Source: Lachnospiraceae bacterium
GTDB taxonomy: Bacteria; Bacillota; Clostridia; Lachnospirales; Lachnospiraceae
Assembly: GCA_009911185.1 (NCBI GenBank)
Contig: QXWW01000030.1
Coordinates: 1 to 51,523, forward strand
Length of the DNA: 51,523 nt
Direction: 5' to 3'
Within the stretch, counting starts at the first letter, position 1; every line of letters begins with the position of its first letter. Shown here one piece after another: positions 35,758 through 46,700 of this stretch. The translations under genes and the position numbers were made by a program. The notes below the pieces were generated by a model. The model was given only the letters and a program-made list of their open reading frames with translations, did no database searches and had not been told where the DNA came from.

Positions 35758-36096
35758 TTATTCCTCCTTTTGTGCGGGTTCTTCTGACATGGCAAGAAGC
35801 GTGTTGTAGAGTTTTGTTGCCACGTCATTTCCGCCTAACTTATGGTAAGATTCATATACCTTTTTAATGGATTCCTTGGCATAGATCGGACAGGATTCCC
35901 GCTCCAGGTATTTATTGTAATTGTGTACAATGCTTTCCCGAAGAAGGCTTTTAACGCCTTCCGCGATAGCCGAGCTTTTCTGATGTTCGGCGGCAAGGCG
36001 TTTTTTTACATCCCGGTAATGGCAATTCAGGATAAAAGTGATGGCGGCAAAGAGCCATTCCACCCAGTTTTGCGTGATGAATTGAAGTAACTGCAT
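35758..36096 (-). CDS. Small phage membrane protein, unknown function
   Basis: 112 residues from the ATG at 36096, with AAGGTGA 5 bases upstream; a GTG at 36105 lies too close to that site. Hydrophobic span at about 10-27, then charged helix (RDVKKRLAAEHQKSSAIAEGVKSLL) and a second helical region. It lies between baseplate and holin, where phages often encode a second holin, spanin-like or linker protein. No family recognised. Confidence 0.75.
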   Translation of the reverse strand: MQLLQFITQNWVEWLFAAITFILNCHYRDVKKRLAAEHQKSSAIAEGVKSLLRESIVHNYNKYLERESCPIYAKESIKKVYESYHKLGGNDVATKLYNTLLAMSEEPAQKEE

Positions 36097-36121
36097 TTGT
36101 ATCACCTTCTTTCTGTGGATT

Positions 36122-38440
36122 TTATGCAGTACGTTTCCACATGTAGCATGTAATGTAAGGCTGCAGATTATTGTGGGCGTAATAAGAGCCGGAAATGCCG
36201 GAAAATGTTTCTGGTATCGTTATGCTGTGCGTGTGATCTCCGCTGCTGACAACCATGCCATTTGATACATTGGCACCGCTGCTCATGATTCTCATTGCAG
36301 TACCATTTACGGTGGCAGTCATGTTATATCTCAAGTCGTGTTGATGGCCTCCGTTTAGGGTTGTTACTACGGTTTGCGATGGTACGGAGTGATAATGGGA
36401 CGGAGTTTCTTCAACAGTCAGGGTATGTGTTTTTGCACCGCCTGTTTTTTCCACCGTATTAAATTCAGCGTCAGAAGTATTTACGCCTACCGCGACCCTT
36501 CCATTTCCCCAGCGTTCCCATGTACCGCCGAATAAGACGGAAGGATTGGTTGTGTTTACGCTCATATATATAGAACCCACTGGATAGATGAGGTTTAAGA
36601 AGTCGTTTTTGGTTTGATACATTTTTTCCCATGCAGTAAAGGTTATGGAATTACTGCTGTAAACATAGCCGTACCTTATATTCATATTTGAGTTTTTTGT
36701 CGTTCCGGTAATCTTTTTGAATGCAATTTGTGTAATATAGGTTCCGCTTGTTTTGCCTGCTGTTTCTAATACGGCTAAACCATAGCTGTTGCCAGAGCCG
36801 CTTTCCGGAGAATTTGTACAGTTTGTCATAGTGTATATGCCGGGTGTAGTCACAGTATTGAAATTTCCATTCGTGACGGTCTTTTTTGTTACATAAGAAT
36901 CCTGAATCACATTTCCAGCGTCATCTTGCGCAGCTTTTGTGGCGTAAGCGACAGTCTGCTTCCCAACGTTTGCGGAGGTGATAAGCTCAGTTTGCGCTGC
37001 CCATGTAGTGGAATTGCCTTTCGCTCCGCTTGCAATAAAAGCTCTTGGACTGCCGGCGCCTTTGTATATTCCCAGACCCGTGACATATGGAACATCATTT
37101 CCGGTATAGGTATCCATTAAAATGCAATCGAGATATCCAGGCAGACCGCCGAGTCCTTTGAAGGCGTTCATCATATTGAATCTGACAGTACCGCTTGCAA
37201 CATAGGATGGCGCCTGTGCGCCTCCATTGGCTGTGTAAGTTCCTTTGACGATTTTTGCGCTCGCAACATTTTTATTGGCGTCTGCCGTGTTGTTTACGTT
37301 CCCAAGTCCAATACTGGCAGGGGTAATATTCACGTTCCCTTTTTTATAGGAGGATTCGGCGTTTCCTTTCACTCCAGTTACCGGGCTTCCCGCAAGGACG
37401 TCCCATTTTCCATTTGCTGTTTTGTATATATTGGAACCGGCAGGGATAATATTTCCTGAGCCTTCTTCAAATGAGGTGGTGGTGGTGAATTGGTTGGAAA
37501 TGTTATACATGTCTCCCTCATCAGCAGAAGAAAGGGCGGGCAGTGCTGAAAAAGTAACGGTGCCCATAGGCCGCAGCGCTCCGGCGAAGGATTCCGCAAT
37601 GCGTTTGCTCTGTTCATAGTAATATTTAGAATTATCGGTGTTCTCTCCAGTTCTGGTGTTGGTGCCTCCTACCGCGTAGCTTTTAGAGCGCGTTGCACTG
37701 TCAGAGGCTTCCTGGGCTTTCGTGCTGGCAAGTGCTGCCGAGGAGGAGGCTTCGGTAGCCTTTTGTATTGATTGTGCTGCGCTGGATGAAGCCGAGGAGG
37801 CGGAATTTGCGGCAGAAATGGCAGACTGAGAGGAATTATTTGCATAATTTTGGGCATTAGCAGAAGAAGTGCCTGCCTGTTCTTTGTAGTATTGTGCGTT
37901 GTCAGTGTTTTCGCCGGCCCGCTTGCCCGTATTGCCATGAGCAAAAGATTCAGATTGTTCCCGGGCGTCTTGGGCAGCATCTTTCATGGCGTTAACTTCT
38001 TTTTTGACATTTTCATGTTCTGTTCTAAAATCATCTAGTAATTTAACCAGAGTCTGAAATTCATTGGACGATGCCAGGTCGGAGTCGGTAACAGCCGTAT
38101 TTTTGATACTGACCTGAAAGGGCATAGTGGAAAGGAGATGGTTATATTTGTCAAACATACAAAGCTCAGCATGAGCAATGCCCGGCACCATCAGCATCTG
38201 CTCTGAGCAGGTAAAGCTGACGGAAGATTCGTCTGATTTCTGACAATCATTTTCGACAATGCACTGGTCAGGTTTTTTCCATTTTACAGTAATGTGCTGG
38301 TCAGACAGGATAAAATTTTCACCATTGTCGGTGATGGTAATTTTTATGATCCTGGAATTAGCGTCTCCTTCCTTCATAACCAGTACCTGGTGCAAATCCC
38401 GTTTTAAATCAAGGGTTAAATGATAAGTAATTGGCGTCAT
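36122..38440 (-). CDS. Baseplate/tail fibre protein with BppU-type N-terminus
   Basis: 772 residues from the ATG at 38440, with AGGAGGA before it; an upstream in-frame ATG has no ribosome site and runs into the Dit gene. Residues 1-125 match BppU-like baseplate N-domains (YHLTLDLKRD, ITVKWKKPD, ELCMFDKYNHLLSTMPFQVSI). About 150-265 is an Ala/Ser-rich shaft with two copies of an R-x-GENTDN-x-x-YY-x-EQ unit, followed by beta-rich trimer repeats. The end (about 620-772), with GSIYMSVNTTNPSVLFGGTWERW and final NNLQPYITCYMWKRTA, is a collar/phage-tail-fibre-type tip. It probably forms the receptor-binding part of the tail. Confidence 0.85.
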   Translation of the reverse strand: MTPITYHLTLDLKRDLHQVLVMKEGDANSRIIKITITDNGENFILSDQHITVKWKKPDQCIVENDCQKSDESSVSFTCSEQMLMVPGIAHAELCMFDKYNHLLSTMPFQVSIKNTAVTDSDLASSNEFQTLVKLLDDFRTEHENVKKEVNAMKDAAQDAREQSESFAHGNTGKRAGENTDNAQYYKEQAGTSSANAQNYANNSSQSAISAANSASSASSSAAQSIQKATEASSSAALASTKAQEASDSATRSKSYAVGGTNTRTGENTDNSKYYYEQSKRIAESFAGALRPMGTVTFSALPALSSADEGDMYNISNQFTTTTSFEEGSGNIIPAGSNIYKTANGKWDVLAGSPVTGVKGNAESSYKKGNVNITPASIGLGNVNNTADANKNVASAKIVKGTYTANGGAQAPSYVASGTVRFNMMNAFKGLGGLPGYLDCILMDTYTGNDVPYVTGLGIYKGAGSPRAFIASGAKGNSTTWAAQTELITSANVGKQTVAYATKAAQDDAGNVIQDSYVTKKTVTNGNFNTVTTPGIYTMTNCTNSPESGSGNSYGLAVLETAGKTSGTYITQIAFKKITGTTKNSNMNIRYGYVYSSNSITFTAWEKMYQTKNDFLNLIYPVGSIYMSVNTTNPSVLFGGTWERWGNGRVAVGVNTSDAEFNTVEKTGGAKTHTLTVEETPSHYHSVPSQTVVTTLNGGHQHDLRYNMTATVNGTAMRIMSSGANVSNGMVVSSGDHTHSITIPETFSGISGSYYAHNNLQPYITCYMWKRTA

Positions 38441-38451
38441 AATGGTTCCTC

Positions 38452-39279
38452 CTATATTCCTGTTTTGATGATGGGGCTGTAAGTAAATGAAATGGTACAT
38501 GGAACAGAGTCTTTTGATAAAGTAAATATGTTTTTACGCTGCTCAGACGTGTTTATGATACGCGGAAAATGAAAACCAAACTGAGAGGGCAAGTCTGTTC
38601 GTTTGCGGTTGGAAGTAAGAGTTTTGTCTGCTCCGTTTAAAGTGATAATTTCATCACGATAGACACGTTGCAGCAACAGGGCAAAATCAGGGTGTTCCAT
38701 GTTATTGCTAAGATTGATTTTTCCTGGAGTTGTCGCGGAACCCTGACAGGCGATGCTCGTAAGAGGATAGATATAACCTGTTTCGTCTGAGGTGTCGTAC
38801 AGAGAAAAACTGTCTCCTGGCGAGAGCGTCCAGGTGTTGGTCTGTTCTTTCCGATAGGCATAGGGAGCGTCCGTATAAAAGGTTATTTCCATCCCCACAA
38901 CATGACCGGACAGGTTTATCTGTTTACAGCTAAAAACGGCGTTCCAGTAAATATCGGTGTGACTGGGCGATATAAAACGAAGTTTGTGATATCCGTCTTT
39001 GCGGCACAGCCAGCGTTGCAGCGCTGAAATTTCTGTGGGGGACAGATAGGGCGTGTTCATTTTCCAGGGACATTTACAGATTTGCAGTGTCGCAGTATAA
39101 CGTTCCTCATAATTTGCCCCGTAGAAACGAAAACGGTCAGAACCAGTCGCTCTGACCGTCTGAAAATTGATGTCGGCGCCGGAAGATACCGTTTCGACGC
39201 CGGGTGGATGAAAGAAGCCTATCATCATTCCGAAATCGGAAAGCGCAAGCCCATCATATTCAAAATCTGATGCATACAT
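38452..39279 (-). CDS. Distal tail protein (Dit-like)
   Basis: 275 residues, AGGAGG 8 bases before the ATG. The N-terminal half (FEYDGLALSDFGMMIGF, SGADINFQTV, then ATLQICKCPW) has the Dit/Phage_tail layout; a beta-sandwich C-terminal half follows (GKINLSNNMEHPDFAL). In siphoviruses Dit joins the tail tube to the baseplate. It sits between the Tal-like and BppU-like genes, the normal place. Confidence 0.85.
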   Translation of the reverse strand: MYASDFEYDGLALSDFGMMIGFFHPPGVETVSSGADINFQTVRATGSDRFRFYGANYEERYTATLQICKCPWKMNTPYLSPTEISALQRWLCRKDGYHKLRFISPSHTDIYWNAVFSCKQINLSGHVVGMEITFYTDAPYAYRKEQTNTWTLSPGDSFSLYDTSDETGYIYPLTSIACQGSATTPGKINLSNNMEHPDFALLLQRVYRDEIITLNGADKTLTSNRKRTDLPSQFGFHFPRIINTSEQRKNIFTLSKDSVPCTISFTYSPIIKTGI

Positions 39280-42200
39280 TTAGTTTACCTCCTGTAATTT
39301 TTGTATAGCCGCTTTTAAATCGGCAATTTCTTCTTGAAGTTTTGTTATGGCGTGATTGGCTTCCTGTAATTGCCGGCGTGTTTTCTGGATCATATGGGTG
39401 TTGAGGGCGACAAATTCTGCGTATATCAGGCCGTATTCTTCTTCATACCCCTGATAATCCGGACTGTCTTTGCTGACAGCATATTTTACATAGCCGGCAA
39501 ATTCTCTGGAAGTAAGGTTGTTTTCTTCTAAAGCTTTTAGCACCTGCTGCGCTTTGAAGCCGCTGTGATAGCGGCCGCTGGTTCCGTTATTCAGTTTGAA
39601 AACATATGGCTTAAGACTGTCAAAGAAGGTTTCATACTGCTCCATTGTTTTGAAAGAATTTTTCAGACGTTCGTCCGAGGTGACAATTTCACCAGATGCA
39701 TTTTTCAAATGAACAGCGCTGCCGCGCAAAATGGTATTCGTAGTATAATCGGTTAAATTCAGTCCTAAAGAAAGGGTAAGGCCATCGCTTGAAGTGTTTA
39801 TGACATCATGAAGGCTGTCATCTTCGCCCCTGCATTTAAGGGAAAAAGTTTTATTTGGACTAAAAGCGAAACAACTGTTCCAAAGGTTCTTTGTTTCGTC
39901 AAAGAGACCGACGCGAAAAGCGCCGTTCTGGGAGGGAAAAACCTGCAGTTTACCATTATAAATACTTGAGTTGTAAGAGTATCGCAGAATATGGTATATG
40001 CTATGATTTTCACTGCCAGCATTTTGAATGATATTAGATTTAACGGACAGGGAGCTGTCTACGGTTACGTTGTTTAGATGTGCGTTGATTGTGACGGGAA
40101 TGTCGGTTGCTAATACCCCATCAGGCCGTCCGATATCGCAGGAGCCGTCGTCGCAAAAAGATAGGATTGGCTGAAAACTTTTCAGGGGCCCGTGATTCAG
40201 GTATAGTCCGGTTTTATCCAGATAAGAGTTTACTTTCCCATCGTTTATGGTATAAAAAGCGTTTGCCATAAGATTATTTTCGATGACAAGTCCGCTTACT
40301 CTTCCGCTTATGCCTAAGTCTTTTGTGGTGTATAATTTGTCGCCGGCTATAATTGATACAGAAACGGTATCGGGTATAAAGACGGGGGGAACAAGAGGTC
40401 TGGGATCATAGATCCAGGAGCCGCCAATCAGGGTAAATTCGCCTTTGGCAGTAATGCCGCCCTGGATGCGGCATTCTCCTGTGTGATAGGCGGTAAATCC
40501 TGTTCCGCAGCTTATACCGTCAGTTCCAATATAAACGCTGTCTTCCTGGGTTCCAAGAGCGTTTGTTCCATTGGAAAAATACGTCTGATTAATGTCAAAA
40601 CCGCCAATAGTTCCTGTAGTTGCGGTTATTTTTCCATTAATATTCAAATTCCCCTCCGTATCCGTATAGAGCAAATCTTTTGTAACGATTCCAGCGTCAG
40701 TGTTCTCCTGAGAAGTTATTTGCAGCAATCTGCCGCAGGTTTCGCTGCTGTCAGAAACATTCGAATGAAAAGTGATGGTATTGACGCCGTTGGTGATGGT
40801 AAGCCCCTTGTCTGTAAATTTCATAGAGCCGGAGCGGTTGGAAATCTGAAAGTTTTCGCCTAAGATCTGTTCGCCAATGACTTTTTTGGCGATAATACCG
40901 TAGGTCTCAGTGAGCTGTCCATTGTTGTTAATGTCTTTGTACCAGAATTTGCCCAATGCGGCGTCTATCGTCTTCCAGTTGTTGCAGGTAGTGTAGAGAC
41001 CGTTGTTGTAAATGCGGAGCTGACAGTCATCGTAGGTATCGGTGAGCGGATCCTGTTTTCTTGCCAGAAGCCCGCTGCTGTCTATGACCAGGGATTGTTC
41101 TTTGGCGTCGTTTATAATCTGTTGATTGGTAAGGGAAAGACCCTCCGATACCCAGCCGTCTATGGTCTTGGCAGTTTGAGTGGCAAGCGACGCCTGACGG
41201 ACTGTAGCGCTGTAAGATTTTGCCATACTCTGCGCAGAATTTAAAATGCTCTCTACATCGGACAGAACGCCGCTGGCGTTGCGGGTTACGGTAGAAAACT
41301 CTACCTGTATGCCGGAAGAATCTGCTGTTTCATAATTAATCTGATAGGAGAGCAGTCGCAGTTTGTATATCTGTTCTTTTCCAAATTCATCCTGGACGTC
41401 CATGCGCACACGAATCCAGTTTCCGACGTCAAAATCCTCGAAGAAGGGGGCAAATTCCGGCAGCGCCAGCAGGTTATCCATGGTAGTAGAAATGCTGTAC
41501 TGCAAGGTTCCGGCCGTCTCCAGCTCTTTTTTGGCAAAGTCCATCAAAGTCTGCGCATGTTTGATGATTTCTGCGTTGTCCTTCAGGCCGGTGGATATGA
41601 TGTTGTCATTCCGGTAGGCGCCCTCTCTGCGGTAACACTGGAATGTTTCCCAGAGATTTTGTGTAAGATTGTGGGAGCTGCCCCAGGAGTTGAGATGTTT
41701 CTGGAAATCCAGTGCATCTTTTACTTCGTCCAGGTATGTTTCCATTAGCAAAGCAAATAATTCTGCCGCCTTTATTTGCTGTTCCCGTTTGGAAATCATT
41801 TGGGCGGTATCGTTTAGTTTTCGGATATAAAGTTGTTGGTAATCCGCGAGTTTTTTATATAGTGCATTTTGCCTGGACGAAGCATCCGGCATTTTTTCCA
41901 GTTGTTCGCTGAGGATACCCAGACAGTCCGTAAGTACGCGCTCGATCGTATTCAGGCTTTCCAGTCCGTAGAGTTTGATGCAGCTTTGAAATTCCGTTTC
42001 CGAAACGTCTGGAGAATAGAGGCTGGCAGCCATAGGAAGGTCTTTTTTGGCGAGCATGGAGGCAATAGAGTTCTTGGAATAAGTAACAATATCGTCATTG
42101 ATGGTAAGCGTAATACTGACAGGAATCTGCGGCAGCGTGGAGAGATTGTAATGCTCCTTTTCTGCAATTGTGCGATAGGTCGTGTTGGTGATGATGCTGG

Positions 42201-43722
42201 TGGCAGGATCTTCGTTCTGCCGGTCTGTGATGGAGAAAGTTCCAGTCCAGGTTACCGTTGTTCCCAGGCTGCTTTCTGTGACACGGATCTGGGAATCATC
42301 TATGTCGACGGCAAAGAGCGCCGTATTAACCAGTGTTTTTGCCTTGTTTTTAATGGCGTTTTTTATAGAGCTTTGTAAAGGATTGGACAAATTCAGTCCG
42401 GCAATGCCGATGGTTCCCAGGGCTGCGGCGTTCAGAAGGGAAAGGGCACGGTATTTGTCATAGACCTCCATTTTGTAGTCGGGCATCATTTTATATTCCA
42501 GGAAAGATTGAAAATCTATGGCGTTGTAGTAATCTCTGACAAGGTCGGAGTGCCTGTTATAGGTATCTGGAATGGTATAGCTGTAATGTTCGTAGGGATA
42601 TTGCCCGTTCTGGTCGGTAAGCCGGCTGATTTCTCTGAACGCTTCCTGAAATGCCCTGGTATAGCGGGTGTCTGCGGCTGAAGCGCTGAAGACTGCCGGA
42701 AACATGCACAGTTGGCCAGTGTCCGGACGTTTCTGGTACGGGTGGGTAGTGGCGGCGGGGGTCTTAGGATTGAGCGTCAGATAGTTTTCTGATTTGCTGT
42801 GATACGCCGCGATCGCCTCCCGGAGATATTCTGGCATATCTGCCAGCGTTTCCGGGGAAAAATAGTAAAGGTACTGGTCTCCGGAAGTGTTGATTTGTGC
42901 AAATGCCGCGTTGATGAGTTCGTCCCCGCCTTCTACATAAAAGCAGTTTTTCAAAGAATCGGCGTCTCCTTCGCAGGTCAGGGAGGAGGCGAGATTTTCA
43001 CGGTCAATCAGAATGACGGTATCTTTTCCGTAGTCTTCGTCGCTGTCGTCTTCAGAAAGCGCATGGACATGGATTTTTCTGGACATGGAGTCAAATTCAA
43101 AAAGGCACTGCATCTGTTTTGCCACTTCTCCTGTGAGAAAATCATAGACGCTGATTTCGTCGGCAGAAAAGGTGTAGGCAAGGTTTTTCAGTTTTTCGTC
43201 TACCTTTCCAATACGGTAGAAAGAAGCTTTGCCAGACAATACCCTGTGCAGCAGAGAATGTTTCTCCTTTTGTTTCTTTACATCGGGGCTGTCCGCGTCA
43301 GAAATATCCATGCAGAAAACGGTGACGGGATAAGTATCGCTGCTGTTATTAGTAAGATCCTGGTCCGTATTAATTTCCAGTCCTCGCAGAATGATCTGCC
43401 CCAATTCCGCTTCGCACAGGGAAATTGCGGTGACGGATTTGGTCTCCGTAGTTTCTTCATGACAGGAGACTTTGATTTCAAAACGTTCCTGAAATTCTGG
43501 CACATAGATATTTTTCAAGTCTGTGAGGAAATTCCAGAGCGGGTTTTGGTTTCCATCTAAATATTTGCAGACGGTAAAAGATAATTCGTTGGCACTGTTT
43601 AAGTTTTTCTTGTAAATCAGGTTGGTGACGCCGTCGAGGACGCCCAGGGATTCCCCTGATTTGAGCTGCAGCACCAGAGTGGGAACCTCTGGCGAGGTTC
43701 CCGGATGAAAAAATGGTTGCAT
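39280..43722 (-). CDS. Tail-associated (Tal-like) protein with C-terminal S74 intramolecular chaperone
   Basis: 1480 residues, AGGAGG before the ATG. N-terminal ~350 residues match phage tail endopeptidase/Gp37-type proteins (LKSGESLGVLDGVTNLIYKK, FEIKVSC). The middle is helical and then beta-rich with receptor-like repeats (GKITATTGTIGGFDI, GGITAKGEFTLIGGSW). The last ~110 residues are a peptidase S74/endosialidase chaperone domain: TSDERLKNSFKTME, then GFKAQQVLKAL and YAEFVALNTHMIQKTRRQL. S74 domains assist trimer folding and are cut off after assembly. No clear peptidase motif is seen in the front part. Confidence 0.88.
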   Translation of the reverse strand: MQPFFHPGTSPEVPTLVLQLKSGESLGVLDGVTNLIYKKNLNSANELSFTVCKYLDGNQNPLWNFLTDLKNIYVPEFQERFEIKVSCHEETTETKSVTAISLCEAELGQIILRGLEINTDQDLTNNSSDTYPVTVFCMDISDADSPDVKKQKEKHSLLHRVLSGKASFYRIGKVDEKLKNLAYTFSADEISVYDFLTGEVAKQMQCLFEFDSMSRKIHVHALSEDDSDEDYGKDTVILIDRENLASSLTCEGDADSLKNCFYVEGGDELINAAFAQINTSGDQYLYYFSPETLADMPEYLREAIAAYHSKSENYLTLNPKTPAATTHPYQKRPDTGQLCMFPAVFSASAADTRYTRAFQEAFREISRLTDQNGQYPYEHYSYTIPDTYNRHSDLVRDYYNAIDFQSFLEYKMMPDYKMEVYDKYRALSLLNAAALGTIGIAGLNLSNPLQSSIKNAIKNKAKTLVNTALFAVDIDDSQIRVTESSLGTTVTWTGTFSITDRQNEDPATSIITNTTYRTIAEKEHYNLSTLPQIPVSITLTINDDIVTYSKNSIASMLAKKDLPMAASLYSPDVSETEFQSCIKLYGLESLNTIERVLTDCLGILSEQLEKMPDASSRQNALYKKLADYQQLYIRKLNDTAQMISKREQQIKAAELFALLMETYLDEVKDALDFQKHLNSWGSSHNLTQNLWETFQCYRREGAYRNDNIISTGLKDNAEIIKHAQTLMDFAKKELETAGTLQYSISTTMDNLLALPEFAPFFEDFDVGNWIRVRMDVQDEFGKEQIYKLRLLSYQINYETADSSGIQVEFSTVTRNASGVLSDVESILNSAQSMAKSYSATVRQASLATQTAKTIDGWVSEGLSLTNQQIINDAKEQSLVIDSSGLLARKQDPLTDTYDDCQLRIYNNGLYTTCNNWKTIDAALGKFWYKDINNNGQLTETYGIIAKKVIGEQILGENFQISNRSGSMKFTDKGLTITNGVNTITFHSNVSDSSETCGRLLQITSQENTDAGIVTKDLLYTDTEGNLNINGKITATTGTIGGFDINQTYFSNGTNALGTQEDSVYIGTDGISCGTGFTAYHTGECRIQGGITAKGEFTLIGGSWIYDPRPLVPPVFIPDTVSVSIIAGDKLYTTKDLGISGRVSGLVIENNLMANAFYTINDGKVNSYLDKTGLYLNHGPLKSFQPILSFCDDGSCDIGRPDGVLATDIPVTINAHLNNVTVDSSLSVKSNIIQNAGSENHSIYHILRYSYNSSIYNGKLQVFPSQNGAFRVGLFDETKNLWNSCFAFSPNKTFSLKCRGEDDSLHDVINTSSDGLTLSLGLNLTDYTTNTILRGSAVHLKNASGEIVTSDERLKNSFKTMEQYETFFDSLKPYVFKLNNGTSGRYHSGFKAQQVLKALEENNLTSREFAGYVKYAVSKDSPDYQGYEEEYGLIYAEFVALNTHMIQKTRRQLQEANHAITKLQEEIADLKAAIQKLQEVN

Positions 43723-43733
43723 AGTGTTTCCTC

Positions 43734-46700
43734 CTAATATTTTTGCGTGATGAGAGAGTTGCCGCGGGTGAGGCTGGCATTTACCAGGGAGCCCAGGGTT
43801 TTCTGGACGGTCATGTCGTTTTTCAGCGCGTTTACCATGCCTCTGGCAAATTCGGAAGGCTCTGTTACCTCAGGCAGAAGCAGGTCCCCGGTTGTAATCG
43901 TCAGGTTCCCGGTTTCCCAAAGGCCAGAAGGCGTGCGGTTTAAAAGCGTATTCTGCAAAAGCTGCTGGGTGGACGGGAAGCCGCTGCGCGGCTGTGGGAA
44001 GAGGTCCTGTGGGGAACATGCGGCGGTGCGGATTTTGTAGGAAACGTCGTCAAGCTGGTTTTCCAGGCGTTGGTAAGGGCTGCCTTTTGCCGCCGTTTTG
44101 GGGGCCGTATCTATGAGGCCCCCGGATTTACCGCTGCTTTTGGATGCAGGTTTTGTTTCCTTTTTGTCCGTTTTCTTTTTGGGTTTTTCCGGGGTCTTTT
44201 TGGGGGCGTTCTGTTTCTGCTGTTTTGCGGGCTTATGGTCCCCGTCTGCAGACAGCAGAAGGGTTCCGGCAGGGGACGGCACGGAAAAGCCCAGCGCTTT
44301 GAGTGTGCTGACGGCCTGGCCTGCACCGCTTACGCCAAGCAGGTCCAGGATCTGTCTGCGGTTGGCGTCGTTGATGTAGCCTCCGGTAATCTGTAAGACT
44401 GCCTGGTCCAGGGCGTCCATGCTGCCGGGCGCTTTGGAGGGGGTGCTGTCGGCAATGGCGGTCAGGAAATTCTCTACGGTCGTTTTGCCTGACGTTTTGG
44501 CGGCTTCCTGTCCTGCTTTCAGGTCCGCCGTCTTTTTTTTGGCCTCCTGGAATTTCTTGTCCGCCTCTTTGTACTGTTTGTCCGCCGCGTTCCATTTCTT
44601 CTCTGCCGCCTGGTACTGCTTGGAGTTTTTGCCGTTCTTTTTCTTTGCCCGGTCTAAATCCTTTTTCGCCTGCTCCCGCTCTTCTTTGGCCTTGTCCCGC
44701 TCTTTTTTCAGGGTATCCTGGCTGCTTTTTGCGCCGGCGATTTTCTGGTCGTAGGAGCGGTAGTCTGTGTAGACGGCGGAAGCTTCCTGGTAAGCCTGTG
44801 CGTCGTTTTTCTGGTCGGTGAGCTGCAGAAGGCTTTGGAAGCTGTTTATGATGGCGTCCACGCCTCCGGCGGCGGAACCGTAATTCCCCCAGGAGGCCGC
44901 CATGGCGTCAGAGAGGGTCGTGCCGTATTCGGCGGACAGGCCGGCCAGGGTTTCTGCAATGGCGCCGGTGCTGCCGGCGATCGTCTCCGTCCCCTCCTGG
45001 ATCAGCTGGTCGGTATGTTCGGACAGTTCGCCCAGGAAGTCTTTCAGACCGGCTTCCAGGTCGTCCATGGCGTTCTGGGTGTCTGACAGGTATTTGTCAT
45101 ACATCGTCTCGTCCAGGCTGTCTTTTGCATGTTCCAGTTCGCTCATAAGCTGCTGCAGCTTTGCTGTGCTTTCCTCGCTTTCTGTCATGGAAGAATAGGC
45201 GCTGATCTGTTTTTTCAGGATGCTGACGCTGTCAGCCTGCCGGGCGATACTGTTCTGGTAGTCGTGGGCGCTTTTGGCGTTTTGAAGCAGTTCCTTGTAT
45301 TTGCTGACAGACCTGCCCAGGGAGTCAATAAGCGCCTGGTAGCCCTGCGTCACCAGTTCTGCGATCGCCTGTTTTTCGCTCTGGGCATTTTGGATGCATT
45401 CTTTTTGCAGGTCCTGGTAGTTTTCAAGCTGGGAAATTAATGTGGTGTTGACGGGGTCTTTTAAAAGCTCCTGGTTCAGCCGCCCGATTTCCCTGGCATA
45501 CTGGGCTGCCTGGTTCTGGTAGGTTTCCGCTTTCTGGTAATGCAGCCCCATGGCTGCGACGCCATGCGCAGTCAGCCCGGCGTCGCCGGCCAGGGGCCTG
45601 CCGTCTAAGACGCTGATATAAAAGTCGGCTTCCTGGGTGAGGCGGGATATCTCATCCTGCAGGTAGCCAAACTGGTCCGTTTTGATCTGCAAGAGCTGGT
45701 TTTGGTAGTCCTGCAGGGTTTCCCTGGACTGTGCCAGCGCCTGGTCCACCTGCTTAATGTTGTCGGCCATTTCCAGCCATTCTTCTGAAAATTCCCTGAT
45801 ATGGCCGGAGGCGACGGCGTTGTTTAGCATGGCCTGCAGCCTCCTGCGCTCTTTTGCCAGGCTGTCCTGGTTTTCTTTTTCCAGCCGGAGGCGGGCGTCA
45901 TAGTAATTCTGGTCTGCCAGGCGTCCCTGGGACTGCGCAAGGCTGATGGCGGAAGAGAAATACTGCGAACGCCGGCCGATGCTGTTTTGCTCCTGCTCAT
46001 AAGAGCCCTGGGTATTTTTAAACCGTTTCAGGGCCAGTTGGGCGGTTTCTTTTTTGGAGGTTTCTAAAGAGAGCAGGGCCGCGTCCTGCGCCGTTTCATT
46101 TGCGGCGAGGGCGGCGTTGTAGCTGGCTGCGGCCGAAGCCATCTGGTGGAACCCGGCGTTTGCAAGTCTTGTGATGAACTCTGCGGGGACTGCTTTTTTC
46201 TTCTTTACGTATTTCCGCAGGTTTTGGTAATGCCTGCCGGCCTGCTTCTGCCCGGATTTGGGCTTCCCTTTTTTATCCCTGTCTCTTGCGGCGCGCAGAT
46301 CTGCGTTTTTGGCCGTATTGAGGTTTCTTAGCGTGTGTTCTGCCGTGTCCGCGGTTTTCCTGCGGCTGGATGTTACCAGTGAGATCTGTTTTTGGAGCAG
46401 CTTGTCTTTTTGGTTATATGTAACACTGGAAGCGATTTCTGCTTCGTAAAGCTCATGTTTCTTGCTGTTCTTTTCCAGGAATCTGTCCAGTTTTTCTGTG
46501 GGCAGGCCTGCCGCTTTTTCCGAAAGGTCTGCGATGGCCTGGATCAGCTCCCTGCTTTTTTCCGTGTTTTTCTCAATCTGCTCCTGGTATGCCTGAAAGG
46601 CTTCGCTGCCCGTGGTCACGGTTTTTTGCATGGCCCGCAGGTAGGTGTTGTGCTTTTTCAGGCCAGACATCTGCGCCGCGGATTTCTCCTGCTGGAAGGA

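Noticed and set aside
36122-38440. Diversity-generating retroelement acting on the tail fibre
   Set aside because: No reverse transcriptase nearby in the prophage and no template/variable repeat pair seen; the group II intron RT at the left edge is unrelated.
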